47,548 nt of DNA from Acidothermus sp. (lineage in GTDB: Bacteria > Actinomycetota > Actinomycetes > Acidothermales > Acidothermaceae): NCBI GenBank assembly GCA_023512015.1, contig JAIMAI010000016.1:1-47548 (forward strand), written 5' to 3'. Under the pieces are notes generated by a model, which saw nothing but the letters and a program-made list of their open reading frames with translations, was not told the origin of the DNA and made no database searches. Shown here piece after piece: positions 26,613 through 37,513 of the stretch. The position numbers and the translations under genes are program-made. Every line of letters begins with the position of its first letter. Positions within the stretch are counted from its first letter, which is position 1.

Positions 26613-27531
26613 ACGCGGAGCCACGACGGACGGCGACCGAACCCTGTTTCGCTCGGGGTTCGCCTGCATCGTCGGCCGGCCGAACGTCGGCAAATCGACC
26701 TTGCTCAACGCCATGGTCGGCCGCAAGATCGCGATAACCAGCGATCATCCGCAGACCACTCGGCACGTGATCCGCGGCGTGGTGCACCGCCCCGAGGCGC
26801 AGTTGGTCGTGGTCGACACCCCCGGCCTGCACAAACCCCGCACCGCCCTGGGAGCTCGGCTCAACGAGCTGGCCCGAGCCACCCTCGCCGAGGTGGACGT
26901 CGTCGTGTTCTGCATCCCGGCCGACCAGAAGATCGGGCCGGGGGATCGCTTCTTGGCCGACGAGCTGCGGCGCGCCAAGACCCCCGTGGTGGCCGTGGTG
27001 ACCAAGACCGATCGGGTGAGCAAAGTCAGGATCGCCGAACAACTGCTGGCCGTCGCCGACCTCGGCGAATGGGCGGAGATCGTCCCCGTGTCGGCCGTCG
27101 CGGATTACCAAGTCGATCTCTTGACCGACCTCCTGGTTGCCCGGCTTCCCGAGGGCCGACCGTACTTCCCGGACGGCACGCTGACCGACGAGCCGGAACA
27201 GGTATTGGTCGCCGAGCTGATCCGCGAGGCCGCGCTTGCGCATTTGCGCGACGAACTCCCGCACAGCCTGGCCGTCGTCGTCGAGGAGATGCGGCCTCGC
27301 CGCGACGACCTCATCGACATCCAGGCGATCTTGTACGTCGAACGCGCCAGCCAGAAGGGCATCGTCATCGGCGTCGGCGGTGAGCGGCTCCGTGAGGTAG
27401 GCAGCCGGGCCCGCCGACAGATCGAGGCGCTGCTCGGTTCCCACGTCTACCTCGATCTGCGGGTGAAGGTAGCCCAGGACTGGCAGCAGGACCCGACGCA
27501 GCTCCATCGCCTCGGGGTCTCGTCGCTATAG
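26605..27531 (+). CDS. era: Era GTPase
   Basis: Essential GTPase for 30S maturation that binds the 16S rRNA 3' end through a KH domain. G1 GRPNVGKS is at 24-31. TTRHVIRG (G2 region), DTPGLHKP (G3) and TKTD (G4) follow. The KH domain starts near residue 210 (LPHSLAVVVEEM...GIVIGVGGERLREVGSRARRQIE). From GTG 26605 it has 308 residues, with GGAGGGAG 4-5 nt upstream. The longer frame to 26569 lies inside the previous gene. Its TAG stop (27529-27531) is also part of the next promoter's TATAGT box. Confidence 0.96.
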   Translation: MPERGATTDGDRTLFRSGFACIVGRPNVGKSTLLNAMVGRKIAITSDHPQTTRHVIRGVVHRPEAQLVVVDTPGLHKPRTALGARLNELARATLAEVDVVVFCIPADQKIGPGDRFLADELRRAKTPVVAVVTKTDRVSKVRIAEQLLAVADLGEWAEIVPVSAVADYQVDLLTDLLVARLPEGRPYFPDGTLTDEPEQVLVAELIREAALAHLRDELPHSLAVVVEEMRPRRDDLIDIQAILYVERASQKGIVIGVGGERLREVGSRARRQIEALLGSHVYLDLRVKVAQDWQQDPTQLHRLGVSSL

Positions 27532-27532
27532 T
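27527..27532 (+). promoter_or_regulatory. -10 box of the leuA leader, overlapping the era stop
   Basis: TATAGT is close to the consensus -10. It would start transcription about 0-4 nt before the leader-peptide ATG at 27543, so the leader peptide is probably translated from a leaderless or nearly leaderless mRNA. Confidence 0.6.
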
Positions 27533-27542
27533 GGATGCCGCC

Positions 27543-27587
27543 ATGGCTTTCACGCTCCTCCTTAGCAGCCGCGGCGAGGTCCGCTAA
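27543..27587 (+). CDS. leuA leader peptide (leucine-sensing)
   Basis: A 14-codon ORF, MAFTLLLSSRGEVR, contains three consecutive leucine codons (CTC CTC CTT) and ends just as the downstream hairpin begins to form its loop. Slow translation at the Leu codons would hold the ribosome over the 5' arm of the hairpin. This is too short for normal gene finding but is well supported by its place before leuA. Confidence 0.75.
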   Translation: MAFTLLLSSRGEVR

Positions 27588-27615
27588 CAGGCCGGACCCC
27601 TCGCCGCGGGTTGCT
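27564..27615 (+). promoter_or_regulatory. leuA attenuator hairpin (LEU-type leader of actinobacteria)
   Basis: Arm 27564-27583 (AGCAGCCGCGGCGAGGTCCG) pairs almost fully with 27593-27615, leaving one bulge and one mismatch, with a loop of about 9 nt. The 5' arm begins in the leader peptide's codons after the Leu run. A conserved LEU element with a pseudoknot was described upstream of leuA in most actinobacteria. This hairpin plus the Leu-rich peptide fit that class. There is no T-tract, so control may act on translation or by Rho rather than intrinsic termination. Confidence 0.7.
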
Positions 27616-27645
27616 CGTGTGCCGGCCGCCTTTCCCAGCCCGTGA

Positions 27646-29428
<1,783 letters not shown>

Positions 29429-29431
<3 letters not shown>

Positions 29432-30160
29432 GGCCTCTACCGCGACGACGCCGTCGTGCTGCGCACCCAGAAGCTGGGCGAGGCCGATCGGATCATCACC
29501 CTGTTGACGCGCCGCAACGGTCGGGTCCGGGCGGTCGCGAAAGGAATTCGGCGGACGTCGTCGAAATTCGGAGCTCGCCTGGAGCCCGCCACCCACGTCG
29601 ACGTCCAGCTGTATCTCGGCCGGTCGTTGGACATCATCACCCAAGTCGAGACGCGGGACGTTTTCGGAGAACGGCTGCGTCGCGACTACGGCAGTTACAC
29701 CATGGGCTCGGCCATGTTGGAAACCGCGGAACGGCTGACCGCGGAGGAACGTGAGCCGGCGCTGCGGCTGTACCTGCTGCTGGTGGGGGCGTTGCGGGCG
29801 TTGGTGGAGCGAAGGCACGATCCCCGTTTGGTTTTCGACGCGTTCGCGCTGCGTGCCCTGGCCAACGCCGGGTACCAGCCTGCGCTCGGTGAATGCGCGC
29901 GGTGTGGGGCGCCCGGTCCGCATCGGTGGTTCTCGGTCGCCGGGGGAGGAACGGTCTGCTCGACATGCCGACCGGCCGGGGCCGCATCACCGTCGGCGGA
30001 GGCGATCGACGTCCTGCGGGCCCTGCTGGTGGGGGATTGGGCAACCGCCGATGCGAGCGAATCGGCTGTACGCAGGGAAGCGAGCGGGTTGACCGCGGCG
30101 TATCTGCAGTGGCATCTGGAACACGGCCTGCGGTCGCTTCGACTGGTCGAGCAGGGGTGA
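29429..30160 (+). CDS. recO: RecO recombination mediator
   Basis: Loads RecA onto SSB-coated DNA with RecR (RecFOR pathway). It has an N-terminal OB fold ([40 protein letters not shown]), a helical middle, and a zinc finger CARCG...CSTC (~153-176) as in many RecO proteins. From GTG 29429 it has 243 residues. The frame is open further upstream inside leuA, but that is the leuA shadow. It starts 4 nt after the leuA stop and is followed 8 nt later by uppS. Confidence 0.95.
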
Positions 30161-30168
30161 GGACGGCG

Positions 30169-30993
30169 ATGCGCCGCGCTTTTCGTCCGCCCGCGCCCCA
30201 CCCGTCGGGTGCCCGTCCTCCTGCGCTGCCTGCCGAACGAATTCCGCGGCACGTGGCGATCGTGATGGACGGCAACGGTCGGTGGGCGCGTGCCCGCGGG
30301 CTCCCCCGGACCGCCGGGCACGAACGCGGCGAAGCGTCGTTGCTGGATGTCGTCGAGGGGGCCATCGAAATCGGAGTGAAATGGCTCTCGGCGTATGCGT
30401 TCTCCACAGAGAATTGGAAGCGCTCGCCCGACGAGGTGCGATTTCTCATGGGTTTCAACCGGGATGTGATTCGCCGACGCCGGGATTACATGCACGAGCT
30501 CGGGGTCCGGGTTCGTTGGGCGGGACGCCGTCCCCGGCTGTGGCGCAGCGTGATCCGCGAGTTGGAAGCGGCGGAGGAGTTGACTGCACACAACGACGTC
30601 CTCACCCTGACGATGTGCGTCAACTACGGCGGACGGGCGGAGATCGCGGACGCGGCACGGGCGCTGGCCGCGGATGTCGCCGCGGGAAAGCTGGATCCGG
30701 CGGCGGTCACCGAGCGGGTTTTCGCCCGCTACCTCGACGAGCCGGACATGCCGGACGTCGACCTGTTCATTCGCTCCTCCGGGGAGCAGCGCACGTCCAA
30801 TTTCCTCATCTGGCAGTCCGCGTATGCGGAACTGGTTTTCCTGGACACCCTCTGGCCGGACTTCGACCGCCGACACCTGTGGAAAGCCATCGAAATCTAC
30901 GCAGCTCGCGAACGTCGTTACGGGGGTGTCCAACCGAATCCGGCGTCCGAGCCGGTCACGGGCTGGCCCGCAGGCTCGTCATCAGCGCGTTGA
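30169..30993 (+). CDS. uppS: Isoprenyl diphosphate synthase (UppS family, cis-prenyltransferase)
   Basis: Makes the long cis-polyprenyl diphosphate that carries cell-wall precursors. It has the signature [17 protein letters not shown] (catalytic Asp34, Asn36, Arg38), [11 protein letters not shown], and the substrate motif [22 protein letters not shown], followed by WPDF. 274 residues from ATG 30169; GAGGA lies 6 nt upstream. Whether it makes decaprenyl or a shorter product cannot be told from sequence. Its 3' end overlaps the convergent CPBP protease gene by 38 bp. Confidence 0.95.
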   Translation: MRRAFRPPAPHPSGARPPALPAERIPRHVAIVMDGNGRWARARGLPRTAGHERGEASLLDVVEGAIEIGVKWLSAYAFSTENWKRSPDEVRFLMGFNRDVIRRRRDYMHELGVRVRWAGRRPRLWRSVIRELEAAEELTAHNDVLTLTMCVNYGGRAEIADAARALAADVAAGKLDPAAVTERVFARYLDEPDMPDVDLFIRSSGEQRTSNFLIWQSAYAELVFLDTLWPDFDRRHLWKAIEIYAARERRYGGVQPNPASEPVTGWPAGSSSAR

Positions 30994-32539
30994 ATCCTTC
31001 GTGCGCGCGGGTGCTTCCGCCGTCCAGGAAGACGATCGCGTCGATCGAGGAGGCGGTGACGACGTAGTCGATTTCACCGGCGAAACCGGATCCGTGAAGC
31101 GGAATCCGCAGCACGTCCCCGACCGGGTAGGACACGATTTCAGCGGCGGAGGTGTCCAAGGTGATGTCCGGATCCGCTGGTACTGATTCCGGGTCATCCT
31201 CGAACAGATTGAGGAGGTCATTCGCGGTCAGATTCCCATCACCCGCCGACGGGAGGGATTCCACGGTGATGGTGGCCTCGGAGGGCCCGGCGTAGACGGC
31301 TTTGTTCGGGCTCTCGGTGTTCGCGTTTCCGACCGCGTGCCACCCCTGCGGTTTGGTGAACGAGAGATTCCCGACGTGAGCCGGAGCAGACGGGGCCAGC
31401 GCTATCATCACCGCGACCAGCCCGAGGGTGCCGTTGAAAGCGGCGTGGGCGGTCATGGATGCGACAAGACCTTTCCTCCAGTACAAAGCACCGAGCGCAA
31501 GACCCATCGCGACGTAATACCGCCACGCGTCCAAGCGGTAGTGCCAGACGGCGAAAGCAACAGCGGTCAGGAAAAAAGCGACCCGCTCTCCTTTGGGACG
31601 CAGCCATTCCATGAGGATGCCGCGGAACAGGGTCTCCTCCACGAGCGGCGCGGCTACGGCGAGCAGCAGCATCGTGGTGAAGATGTGCGCGGCGTCGCCT
31701 TCACTGGTGAGGATGACCGCCGTGTGGTCGGAATCGAGGCGGCCGGTGAGGGCGCTTTGTATCACCACTCCGAGAAGTCCCGCTCCCAGCCCCACGCCCA
31801 GTCCGAGAAGGGCACTGGAGGAAGCGGAGCCGCGGGTCCACACCAGGCGGCGACGCGTGTGGGCGAGCCAGCCGAGGACGATGAGTCCGACGACGGCGTA
31901 GAAAGCCACCGTTCCGGCAAGGACGTAACGGCTCAGAGTATTCAGTGAATAGTTTTTGTGGCCCAAATCGAAGAAAACCAATTGGTACACGCCGCCGAGA
32001 ACGATGGGGACGATGACGGCGAGGGTGGTGAGCACGACCGGGGGTTCCAGCCGGGCCGGGGGTGGCGGCGCGCTCTGGTTCGGCATCAGGTACAGCGGCG
32101 GTGGGACGTGCCAGGCCGTCGCCTGCGGCTCGACGGACGCCGTCATCGTCGGCGACACGACCATGGGACCGGCGGCACCGCTCGCCGCTGCCGGTGCTTG
32201 CGGTGCCGCTCCCGCAACGGGGAACGGCCCCGGGGAGGGCAGCGGACCCGGAGGCAGCGGTCCCGAAGCGGGCAGCGAGCCTGGAGGCGGCGGTGCGACA
32301 GTTACCACGGTGTGGCAGTACAGGCATGCCGGGTAACCGGCGGGGACGCCGGCTCCACAGCGAGGGCAGAGGGTCACCTGCGCTGTGTCGGCCGTTGATC
32401 CGTCAAGGTTGAGATCGTAGATCGAGACGAACGGCGGAATTTTCGGTGCGCCGTTCGGCGTAACGGCAACCTTTTCGGCGACCTTCCGCCTCCCTGGGAT
32501 TTTCGGTCGCCCCCCTCCGCGCGACTGCCGAGTGCGCAC
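30956..32539 (-). CDS. CPBP-family intramembrane protease with N-terminal zinc ribbon and C-terminal domain
   Basis: This 527-residue multidomain protein opens with a zinc ribbon of two CX2C pairs (C58/C61 and C72/C75). A Pro/Gly/Ala linker follows (~83-165), then about eight TM helices (~168-385). The CPBP (Abi) motifs are in the membrane part: EETLFRG with E301, E302 and R306, H333, and H365/N369. A C-terminal ~140-residue domain lies outside the membrane ([16 protein letters not shown]...). CPBP proteins are Rce1-like proteases with varied roles. The start at GTG 32539 is uncertain. A later GTG in the frame (VTLCPRC) would begin directly at the zinc ribbon. Confidence 0.88.
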   Translation of the reverse strand: MRTRQSRGGGRPKIPGRRKVAEKVAVTPNGAPKIPPFVSIYDLNLDGSTADTAQVTLCPRCGAGVPAGYPACLYCHTVVTVAPPPPGSLPASGPLPPGPLPSPGPFPVAGAAPQAPAAASGAAGPMVVSPTMTASVEPQATAWHVPPPLYLMPNQSAPPPPARLEPPVVLTTLAVIVPIVLGGVYQLVFFDLGHKNYSLNTLSRYVLAGTVAFYAVVGLIVLGWLAHTRRRLVWTRGSASSSALLGLGVGLGAGLLGVVIQSALTGRLDSDHTAVILTSEGDAAHIFTTMLLLAVAAPLVEETLFRGILMEWLRPKGERVAFFLTAVAFAVWHYRLDAWRYYVAMGLALGALYWRKGLVASMTAHAAFNGTLGLVAVMIALAPSAPAHVGNLSFTKPQGWHAVGNANTESPNKAVYAGPSEATITVESLPSAGDGNLTANDLLNLFEDDPESVPADPDITLDTSAAEIVSYPVGDVLRIPLHGSGFAGEIDYVVTASSIDAIVFLDGGSTRAHEGFNALMTSLRASP

Positions 32540-32700
32540 GGCACCGGTCGGCGCCGGGCCCTCCGCGTTGGACGGCGCAGCGCCGTCCCGCTAAGCTAGA
32601 TCACCTGATCGACCGCCACTCGGTCCGCAACGACCGCTTCACCGGTCTTGCCCCGACCGCGAGCCGGTCACCCGCCGACCGCCAGCCGGATGGAGATGCC

Positions 32701-34098
32701 GTGGCCGCCAAGACCAAACAGCAGGATCGCCTCGACGTCATCGTCAACCTCTGCAAGCGCCGAGGTTTCGTCTTCCCGAGCAGCGAAATCTACGGGGGCT
32801 TGAGAGCGGCGTGGGACTACGGGCCACTCGGCGTGGAACTCAAGAACAACGTCAAGCGGCAGTGGTGGAAGGCGATGGTCCAGGAACGCGATGACATCGT
32901 CGGCCTGGACAGCTGCGTGATCCTCAATCCGGTCGTGTGGCAGACCAGCGGTCATCTCAGCGCTTTCGTCGATCCCCTTACCGAGTGTCTGGTCTGCCAT
33001 CACCGGTTCCGCGCCGACCAGCTGGAGGAGGCCTACACCCAACGGCACCGGCGTCCGCCGGCCCACGGGCTGGCCGACGTGCACTGCCCCGATTGCGGGG
33101 CGAAGGGTTCCTTCACCGAGCCGCGGATGTTCAACGGGCTGCTCAAGACGTATCTCGGCCCGGTGGAAGACGAAAGCGGCTTGGCGTACCTGCGTCCGGA
33201 GACCGCGCAGGGCATCTTCATCAATTTCCTCAACGTCCAGCAGGCTTCCCGCCGCAAGCCGCCCTTCGGGATCGCCCAACAGGGCAAGAGTTTTCGCAAC
33301 GAGATAACCCCGGGAAACTTCATCTTCCGTACTCGTGAATTCGAGCAGATGGAGATCGAGTTCTTCGTCAAGCCGGGCACCGACGAGGAATGGCACCAGA
33401 AGTGGATCGAGACCCGGATGGCCTGGTACGTCGACCTCGGCATCAAGCAGGAGAACCTGCGGCTGTACGAGCACCCGAAGGAAAAACTCTCGCACTACTC
33501 GAAGCGCACGGTCGACATCGAGTACCGCTTCGATTTCCAGGGCAGCGAGTGGGCCGAGCTCGAGGGGATCGCGAACCGCACCGATTTCGACCTCTCCGCG
33601 CATGCGCAGGCCTCGGGCGTGGACTTGTCCTACTTCGACCAAGAGAGCGGCCAGCGGTGGGTCCCTTACGTGATCGAACCTTCCGCGGGGGTGGACCGCT
33701 GCATGCTGGCCTTCCTGCTCGACGCGTACGCCGAGGACGAAGCACCGACCGCGAAAGGCGATATGGAGCGACGCACGGTGCTGCGGCTCGATCATCGGCT
33801 AGCGCCGGTGAAGGTCGCCGTGTTGCCGCTGTCGCGGAATCCCGACCTCTCTCCGAAAGCGCGGGATCTCGCGGCGGCGCTGCGCAAATACTGGAACGTC
33901 GAGTTCGACGACGCCTCGGCGATCGGCCGTCGTTATCGTCGGCAGGACGAAATCGGGACGCCGTACTGCGTGACCGTCGATTTCGACAGCTTGGAGGATC
34001 AGGCGGTGACGGTCCGGGATCGCGACACCATGAAACAAGAGCGGGTCGGCATGGACGCTCTCGTCGGATATCTCTCGGAGCGGCTGACCGATTTATGA
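32701..34098 (+). CDS. glyS: Glycyl-tRNA synthetase (dimeric class II type)
   Basis: Charges tRNA-Gly. The 465 residues match the alpha2 enzyme of actinobacteria. Visible are [21 protein letters not shown], zinc cysteines CLVC...CPDC (~100-127), the class-II motif 2 region [31 protein letters not shown], and the anticodon-binding domain near the C-terminus ([16 protein letters not shown]). The start is GTG 32701 with GGAG 6 nt upstream. A TAGATC or TAAGCT box about 100 nt upstream may be its promoter. It converges with the isochorismatase gene, with a 10-bp gap. Confidence 0.97.
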   Translation: MAAKTKQQDRLDVIVNLCKRRGFVFPSSEIYGGLRAAWDYGPLGVELKNNVKRQWWKAMVQERDDIVGLDSCVILNPVVWQTSGHLSAFVDPLTECLVCHHRFRADQLEEAYTQRHRRPPAHGLADVHCPDCGAKGSFTEPRMFNGLLKTYLGPVEDESGLAYLRPETAQGIFINFLNVQQASRRKPPFGIAQQGKSFRNEITPGNFIFRTREFEQMEIEFFVKPGTDEEWHQKWIETRMAWYVDLGIKQENLRLYEHPKEKLSHYSKRTVDIEYRFDFQGSEWAELEGIANRTDFDLSAHAQASGVDLSYFDQESGQRWVPYVIEPSAGVDRCMLAFLLDAYAEDEAPTAKGDMERRTVLRLDHRLAPVKVAVLPLSRNPDLSPKARDLAAALRKYWNVEFDDASAIGRRYRRQDEIGTPYCVTVDFDSLEDQAVTVRDRDTMKQERVGMDALVGYLSERLTDL

Positions 34099-34108
34099 GG
34101 CGCGCAGT

Positions 34109-34840
34109 TCACGAGGACGCTGCCTTCTTCCTAGCTCCGTACCGCGAAAGGTAGTCGAGTACCTCAGCGAGTGGGAGCACGTCGCCGTACTTCTGATCTA
34201 TATCGAACAGGTTCATGGCCCAAGTCGCCTCGTGCCGATCGTAGACGCATTCCTCGGGGACGATGACACGGAAGCGGTAGCTGCAGCCATCGACGACGGT
34301 AGCTCGCACACAGCCGCTGACCGCCTCGCCACACACGATGAGAGTGTCGATGCCCTGCTCGATCAGATGGGCAGCGAGGGGGGTGCCGAAGAACGCGCTC
34401 GGGGCGGTTTTCTTCAATACGACCTCGCCGGGGAGCGGTGCTGCCTGTTCGACGATCTCGTAACGTCGTCGTTGGCGGTCGTCGTCCGCGGAGAGGGGCT
34501 CGCCGCCGGGAGTCCGCCGGCTGGGTCGCCATCCCGCCATTCCGGATTCGGCCGAGCTCAACCCGGTCACGTGGATGACCGGGACTTCGGCGGCTCGCGC
34601 CGCTGCGAGCAGTTCGCTGATGTGCTCGAGAGCGCGCCAGCCCGCCAGACCGGTGCTGCTGGGCCATGTCTTGATGGACTCCAGGAGTGGTTCCGGCTTG
34701 TCGCCTACGGCGGCGCGATAGTTGTCGACCGATAACACTGCCGGCCGAGCGCCGAACCCCCGGACCACCTTCGGCTTGCTCGCGGCCAGGTGCGCGCGGT
34801 CCTGCTCGGTGAGAAAACGGTCCCAGATGCGGGTCGTCAT
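34109..34840 (-). CDS. Isochorismatase-family cysteine hydrolase (carbamoylsarcosine/maleamate amidase-like)
   Basis: This 243-residue Rossmann-like hydrolase has the family triad: Asp39 (SVDNYR), Lys143/144 (VLKKTAPSAFFGT) and Cys177 (GEAVSGCVRATVVDG). Cys at the nucleophile position, with EECVYDR and the AMNLFDIDQKYGDV ending, points to the amidase branch (N-carbamoylsarcosine amidase, maleamate amidase) rather than to true isochorismatases. The substrate is unknown. It starts at ATG 34840 with GAGGTAGG upstream. It is divergent from a MarR regulator, which probably controls it. Confidence 0.9.
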   Translation of the reverse strand: MTTRIWDRFLTEQDRAHLAASKPKVVRGFGARPAVLSVDNYRAAVGDKPEPLLESIKTWPSSTGLAGWRALEHISELLAAARAAEVPVIHVTGLSSAESGMAGWRPSRRTPGGEPLSADDDRQRRRYEIVEQAAPLPGEVVLKKTAPSAFFGTPLAAHLIEQGIDTLIVCGEAVSGCVRATVVDGCSYRFRVIVPEECVYDRHEATWAMNLFDIDQKYGDVLPLAEVLDYLSRYGARKKAASS

Positions 34841-34950
34841 CGTGCCTACCTCGCAATCGTGCCTTGGGCTCTTGCGCTTTCTGCTCTTTCACGTTCGCCG
34901 GAGCCGAACCTTGCGCGACGATGAGCAGCGCGGTTCGAACGGGCCTAGTT

Positions 34951-34963
34951 GCATAACGTATGC
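34951..34963. promoter_or_regulatory. Candidate MarR operator 1
   Basis: GCATA-ACG-TATGC is a perfect 5-bp inverted repeat in the 192-bp divergent region between the hydrolase and the MarR gene. It lies 110 nt upstream of the hydrolase start. Confidence 0.35.
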
Positions 34964-34996
34964 GATTCCTCTCAAACGCCCCTGAGGTGTCGCTGC

Positions 34997-35018
34997 TAGA
35001 ATGCTTGCCGAAAGGCAA
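34997..35018 (+). promoter_or_regulatory. marR promoter -10 with overlapping operator candidate
   Basis: TAGAAT (34997-35002) is a near-consensus -10. The inverted repeat TTGCC-GAAA-GGCAA (35005-35018) sits on the expected start site, where a MarR dimer would block transcription. Confidence 0.45.
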
Positions 35019-35032
35019 CTATCGGAGGGCTC

Positions 35033-35509
35033 ATGTCGAACCACGCCGCTACCGGCGTCCCGGTTCGTCCCAGTGACGTCGAGCTGGCTGCCCGCCTGGC
35101 GCGCGCCATCGGCACGATGCAGCGCCGCATGGATCTCGCGGCACGAGGGGTCGGCCTGACTCCCACGCAGGGATGGATTCTTGCGGTCATCGTCCGCTCG
35201 GGAGGTGTGCGGGTCGGTGATCTGTCGGCGGCCCATGGATTGAATCCGACGATGGTGTCGCGGGTCGTGACCAAGCTCGAGGCGGCGCAGTTGATCGACC
35301 GCCTCGTCGACGAGAGCGACCGACGCTCGGTCCGGCTGCGGGCGACGGCACGGGGCGTCGCGTTGGCCGAGGAGTTGCGGCGCGAGCGTGCGACTACCCT
35401 GCTCGAGGCTCTCCAGAACCTGGAGCCCGGCCAGCGGGCTGCGTTGAGCGAAGCGCTTCCCGCCTTCGAGGCGCTGGCTGCGGCGACGAGGGGTCGGAGT
35501 GTCGCGTAG
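35033..35509 (+). CDS. MarR-family transcriptional regulator
   Basis: Dimeric winged-helix repressor responding to small phenolic-type ligands; the ligand here is unknown. It is 158 residues, with VGLTPTQGWILAVIVRSGGVRVGDLSAAHGLNPTMVSRVVTKLEAAQLIDRLVDESDRRSVRLRATARG covering the HTH and wing (DRRSVRL is the typical wing motif). ATG 35033 has GGAGG 4-5 nt upstream. Its 3' end overlaps the MFS gene by 11 bp. It is likely autoregulated and controls the divergent hydrolase. Confidence 0.95.
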   Translation: MSNHAATGVPVRPSDVELAARLARAIGTMQRRMDLAARGVGLTPTQGWILAVIVRSGGVRVGDLSAAHGLNPTMVSRVVTKLEAAQLIDRLVDESDRRSVRLRATARGVALAEELRRERATTLLEALQNLEPGQRAALSEALPAFEALAAATRGRSVA

Positions 35510-36806
35510 CCCGTCGACATCTCTACCCGCGACGCTGTGGCGTCACCTGTGCGATACGACCCTCGTCTCGTTGACGGTTCGCAATTTTCGTCGCTATTTC
35601 GTCGGCCAGGTCATCTCGCGGATCGGGACGTGGATGCAGCGATTCGCCCAATCGTGGTTGGTCTTCACGCTCTCCGATAATCCTGCTGTCGTTGGTGCCG
35701 TGCTCGCCGTCCAGTCCCTGCCGGTGTTGCTCATAGGCCCGTATGGTGGCGTGATAGCTGACCGGATGAATCGGCGGCGGCTCATGGTGGTGTTGCAGTC
35801 CGTGATGGGCCTGCTGGCGGCGGCTCTCGGGACTCTGGTCTTGACGCACGTCGTTTCACTCTGGCACGTCTTCATACTCGCCGCACTCCTCGGTATTGCC
35901 GAGGCGCTCGAGAATCCACCTCGTCAGGCGTTCGTCTTCGAGCTGGTCGGGCGCACACACGTGCCGAATGCCGTCGCGCTCAATAGCGTACTCAACAACA
36001 CTGCCCGCGCTCTTGGCCCCGCGGTCGGCGCAGTGCTGATTGCGCAGGTGAGCCTGGCGAGTTGTTTCCTGCTCAATGCAGCGAGTTTTGGTGCAGTCGT
36101 CGCGTCGCTGCTGCTGGTCGATCCACAACAGCTTCGAACAGCTCCTCGCGTGTCCCGCGCACCCCGGCAGTTGCGCGAAGGGTTGCGATATGCCCGTAGC
36201 CATCCGGAGATTCGCGGGTGCTTGCTGATGATGCTGCTCATCGGCACCCTCGCATGGGAATTCCAGACGGTGCTCCCGCCCTTGTCGGACCGGGTGCTGC
36301 ATGCCGGCGCGACGGGCTACGGATTGTTGACGGCGATGCAGGGCGTCGGAGCAGTGTTGGGTGGGCTGGTGGCGGCCGGACGACGGCGCGTCGGGCTGCG
36401 TGCTGTGACGGTGCGTGCGGCCGGATTCGGAGCAGCCATGATCGTCCTAGCCGTGGTTCCCAACCTTGCTCTTGCGTGTGTGGCAATGGTGTTGGTGGGT
36501 TTTGCAGCGACGAGCTTTTCTGCCGGCGGGAACGCCACGCTGCAGACGACCACCGTCCCACAGATGCGGGGACGGGTGATGAGTTTGTGGACGGTCGCCT
36601 TTCAAGGGTCGACTCCGATCGGCGGTCCCATCGACGGTTTGATTGCCGAGACCGCAGGAGCCCGCGCAGCCGTCCTGGTGGGAGCGGCCTCGTGTTGGGG
36701 AGCCGTCGTGCTCGGATGGCGTGCATCGAGGCGGGTCGAGCCGTCCGAGCGCGTCGTCCCGACGGCCACCGCAGTCTCCGGCGAGACAGAGAAGCTCGGC
36801 TCGTGA
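35499..36806 (+). CDS. MFS exporter (DHA3/EntS-like)
   Basis: Major-facilitator permease of 435 residues with about 12 TM helices. The loop 2-3 motif GVIADRMNRRRLM and an N-terminal NFRRYFVGQVISRIGTWMQRFAQSWLVFTLS segment place it in the DHA3 (EntS/enterobactin-exporter-like) group. ENPPRQAF and RGRVMSLWTVAFQGSTPIGG are further family marks. It starts at GTG 35499 inside marR. The shared operon suggests export of a compound sensed by the MarR protein. Codon third positions in this MarR/MFS/hydrolase block look less strictly G/C than in neighbours (by eye), hinting at recent acquisition. Confidence 0.94.
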   Translation: MSRSPSTSLPATLWRHLCDTTLVSLTVRNFRRYFVGQVISRIGTWMQRFAQSWLVFTLSDNPAVVGAVLAVQSLPVLLIGPYGGVIADRMNRRRLMVVLQSVMGLLAAALGTLVLTHVVSLWHVFILAALLGIAEALENPPRQAFVFELVGRTHVPNAVALNSVLNNTARALGPAVGAVLIAQVSLASCFLLNAASFGAVVASLLLVDPQQLRTAPRVSRAPRQLREGLRYARSHPEIRGCLLMMLLIGTLAWEFQTVLPPLSDRVLHAGATGYGLLTAMQGVGAVLGGLVAAGRRRVGLRAVTVRAAGFGAAMIVLAVVPNLALACVAMVLVGFAATSFSAGGNATLQTTTVPQMRGRVMSLWTVAFQGSTPIGGPIDGLIAETAGARAAVLVGAASCWGAVVLGWRASRRVEPSERVVPTATAVSGETEKLGS

Positions 36807-36813
36807 ACACACG

Positions 36814-37503
36814 TCACCGACCAGCAGTCGGTGCTCCTTCGGTTGTCCGAGCCTCGTCCAAATCCTTCGCATACTCCGCGGTGAGACCGGCAACGATGTG
36901 GTCGAATTCCTGGGTGCTTTCGGTCAGTGGCGTCGGGAGAGCCGATGTCTGCGGGCGCGTCTCGGTGGTCTCAGTCATCAGGGCCGTGAAAATGACCAGA
37001 ATCCAGCGGTCGCTTCCCCGGAGGGGCAGAAAATAGCGGACCGTGCCCTCGCCGGAGATATCTCCGGCGCGCAGCCCCCATCCGCTCGGGAGGCGGACCA
37101 CCTCGGCCGGCTCTTCTCCCGCCACCGCGCCTGCCAGCTCCCGGCATGCGGCGAGGGCTTCGTCGTCCCCGATCATGCGGCCGCCCGGGACGACGAACAC
37201 GCAACAACTCACCACGCCCTCCCCGCACGGGCGTATCGCGCAGAGCACGGCACCGCTGCGAGCCAGGGTCTCAGTGAGGGTATCGAGAAGGTTGCCTGCG
37301 CGAAGTGCCGCGGCCCGCAGCCGCGGGTGGTCCCGCACGACCGAGCGCAGACGCGATCGGAGCTCGCGACGCCGCGTGGCGGCGTCCAGCGGAAGGGCCA
37401 CCCAGTCCGCCGGGAGGGTGAGGCTGAGCTGAAGGGATTCGCCGCGTCGTCTCGCGGGCGCGGTCTTCGCGCCGTTCGGCTGTTGTGCGACCTCGGGGAG
37501 CAC
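36814..37503 (-). CDS. Protein of unknown function encoded with the EspC-like gene
   Basis: About 229 residues from GTG 37503; AGGCGG lies 6 nt upstream. The frame is open to 38055, but that part is antisense to ppdK and low-complexity. It begins with a polar N-terminus, then ESLQLSLTLPADWVALPLDAATRRRELRSRLRSVVRDHPRLRAAALRAG, and has a later beta-rich part (RYFLPLRGSDRWILVIFTA). This arrangement, an N-terminal 'adenylate-binding-free' helix bundle plus a W(I/V)LVxFxT strand, resembles small actinobacterial proteins found next to WXG100/EspC genes. No signal peptide is present. It starts 10 nt after the EspC-like stop. Confidence 0.7.
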   Translation of the reverse strand: MLPEVAQQPNGAKTAPARRRGESLQLSLTLPADWVALPLDAATRRRELRSRLRSVVRDHPRLRAAALRAGNLLDTLTETLARSGAVLCAIRPCGEGVVSCCVFVVPGGRMIGDDEALAACRELAGAVAGEEPAEVVRLPSGWGLRAGDISGEGTVRYFLPLRGSDRWILVIFTALMTETTETRPQTSALPTPLTESTQEFDHIVAGLTAEYAKDLDEARTTEGAPTAGR

Positions 37504-37513
37504 AATCGACCGC

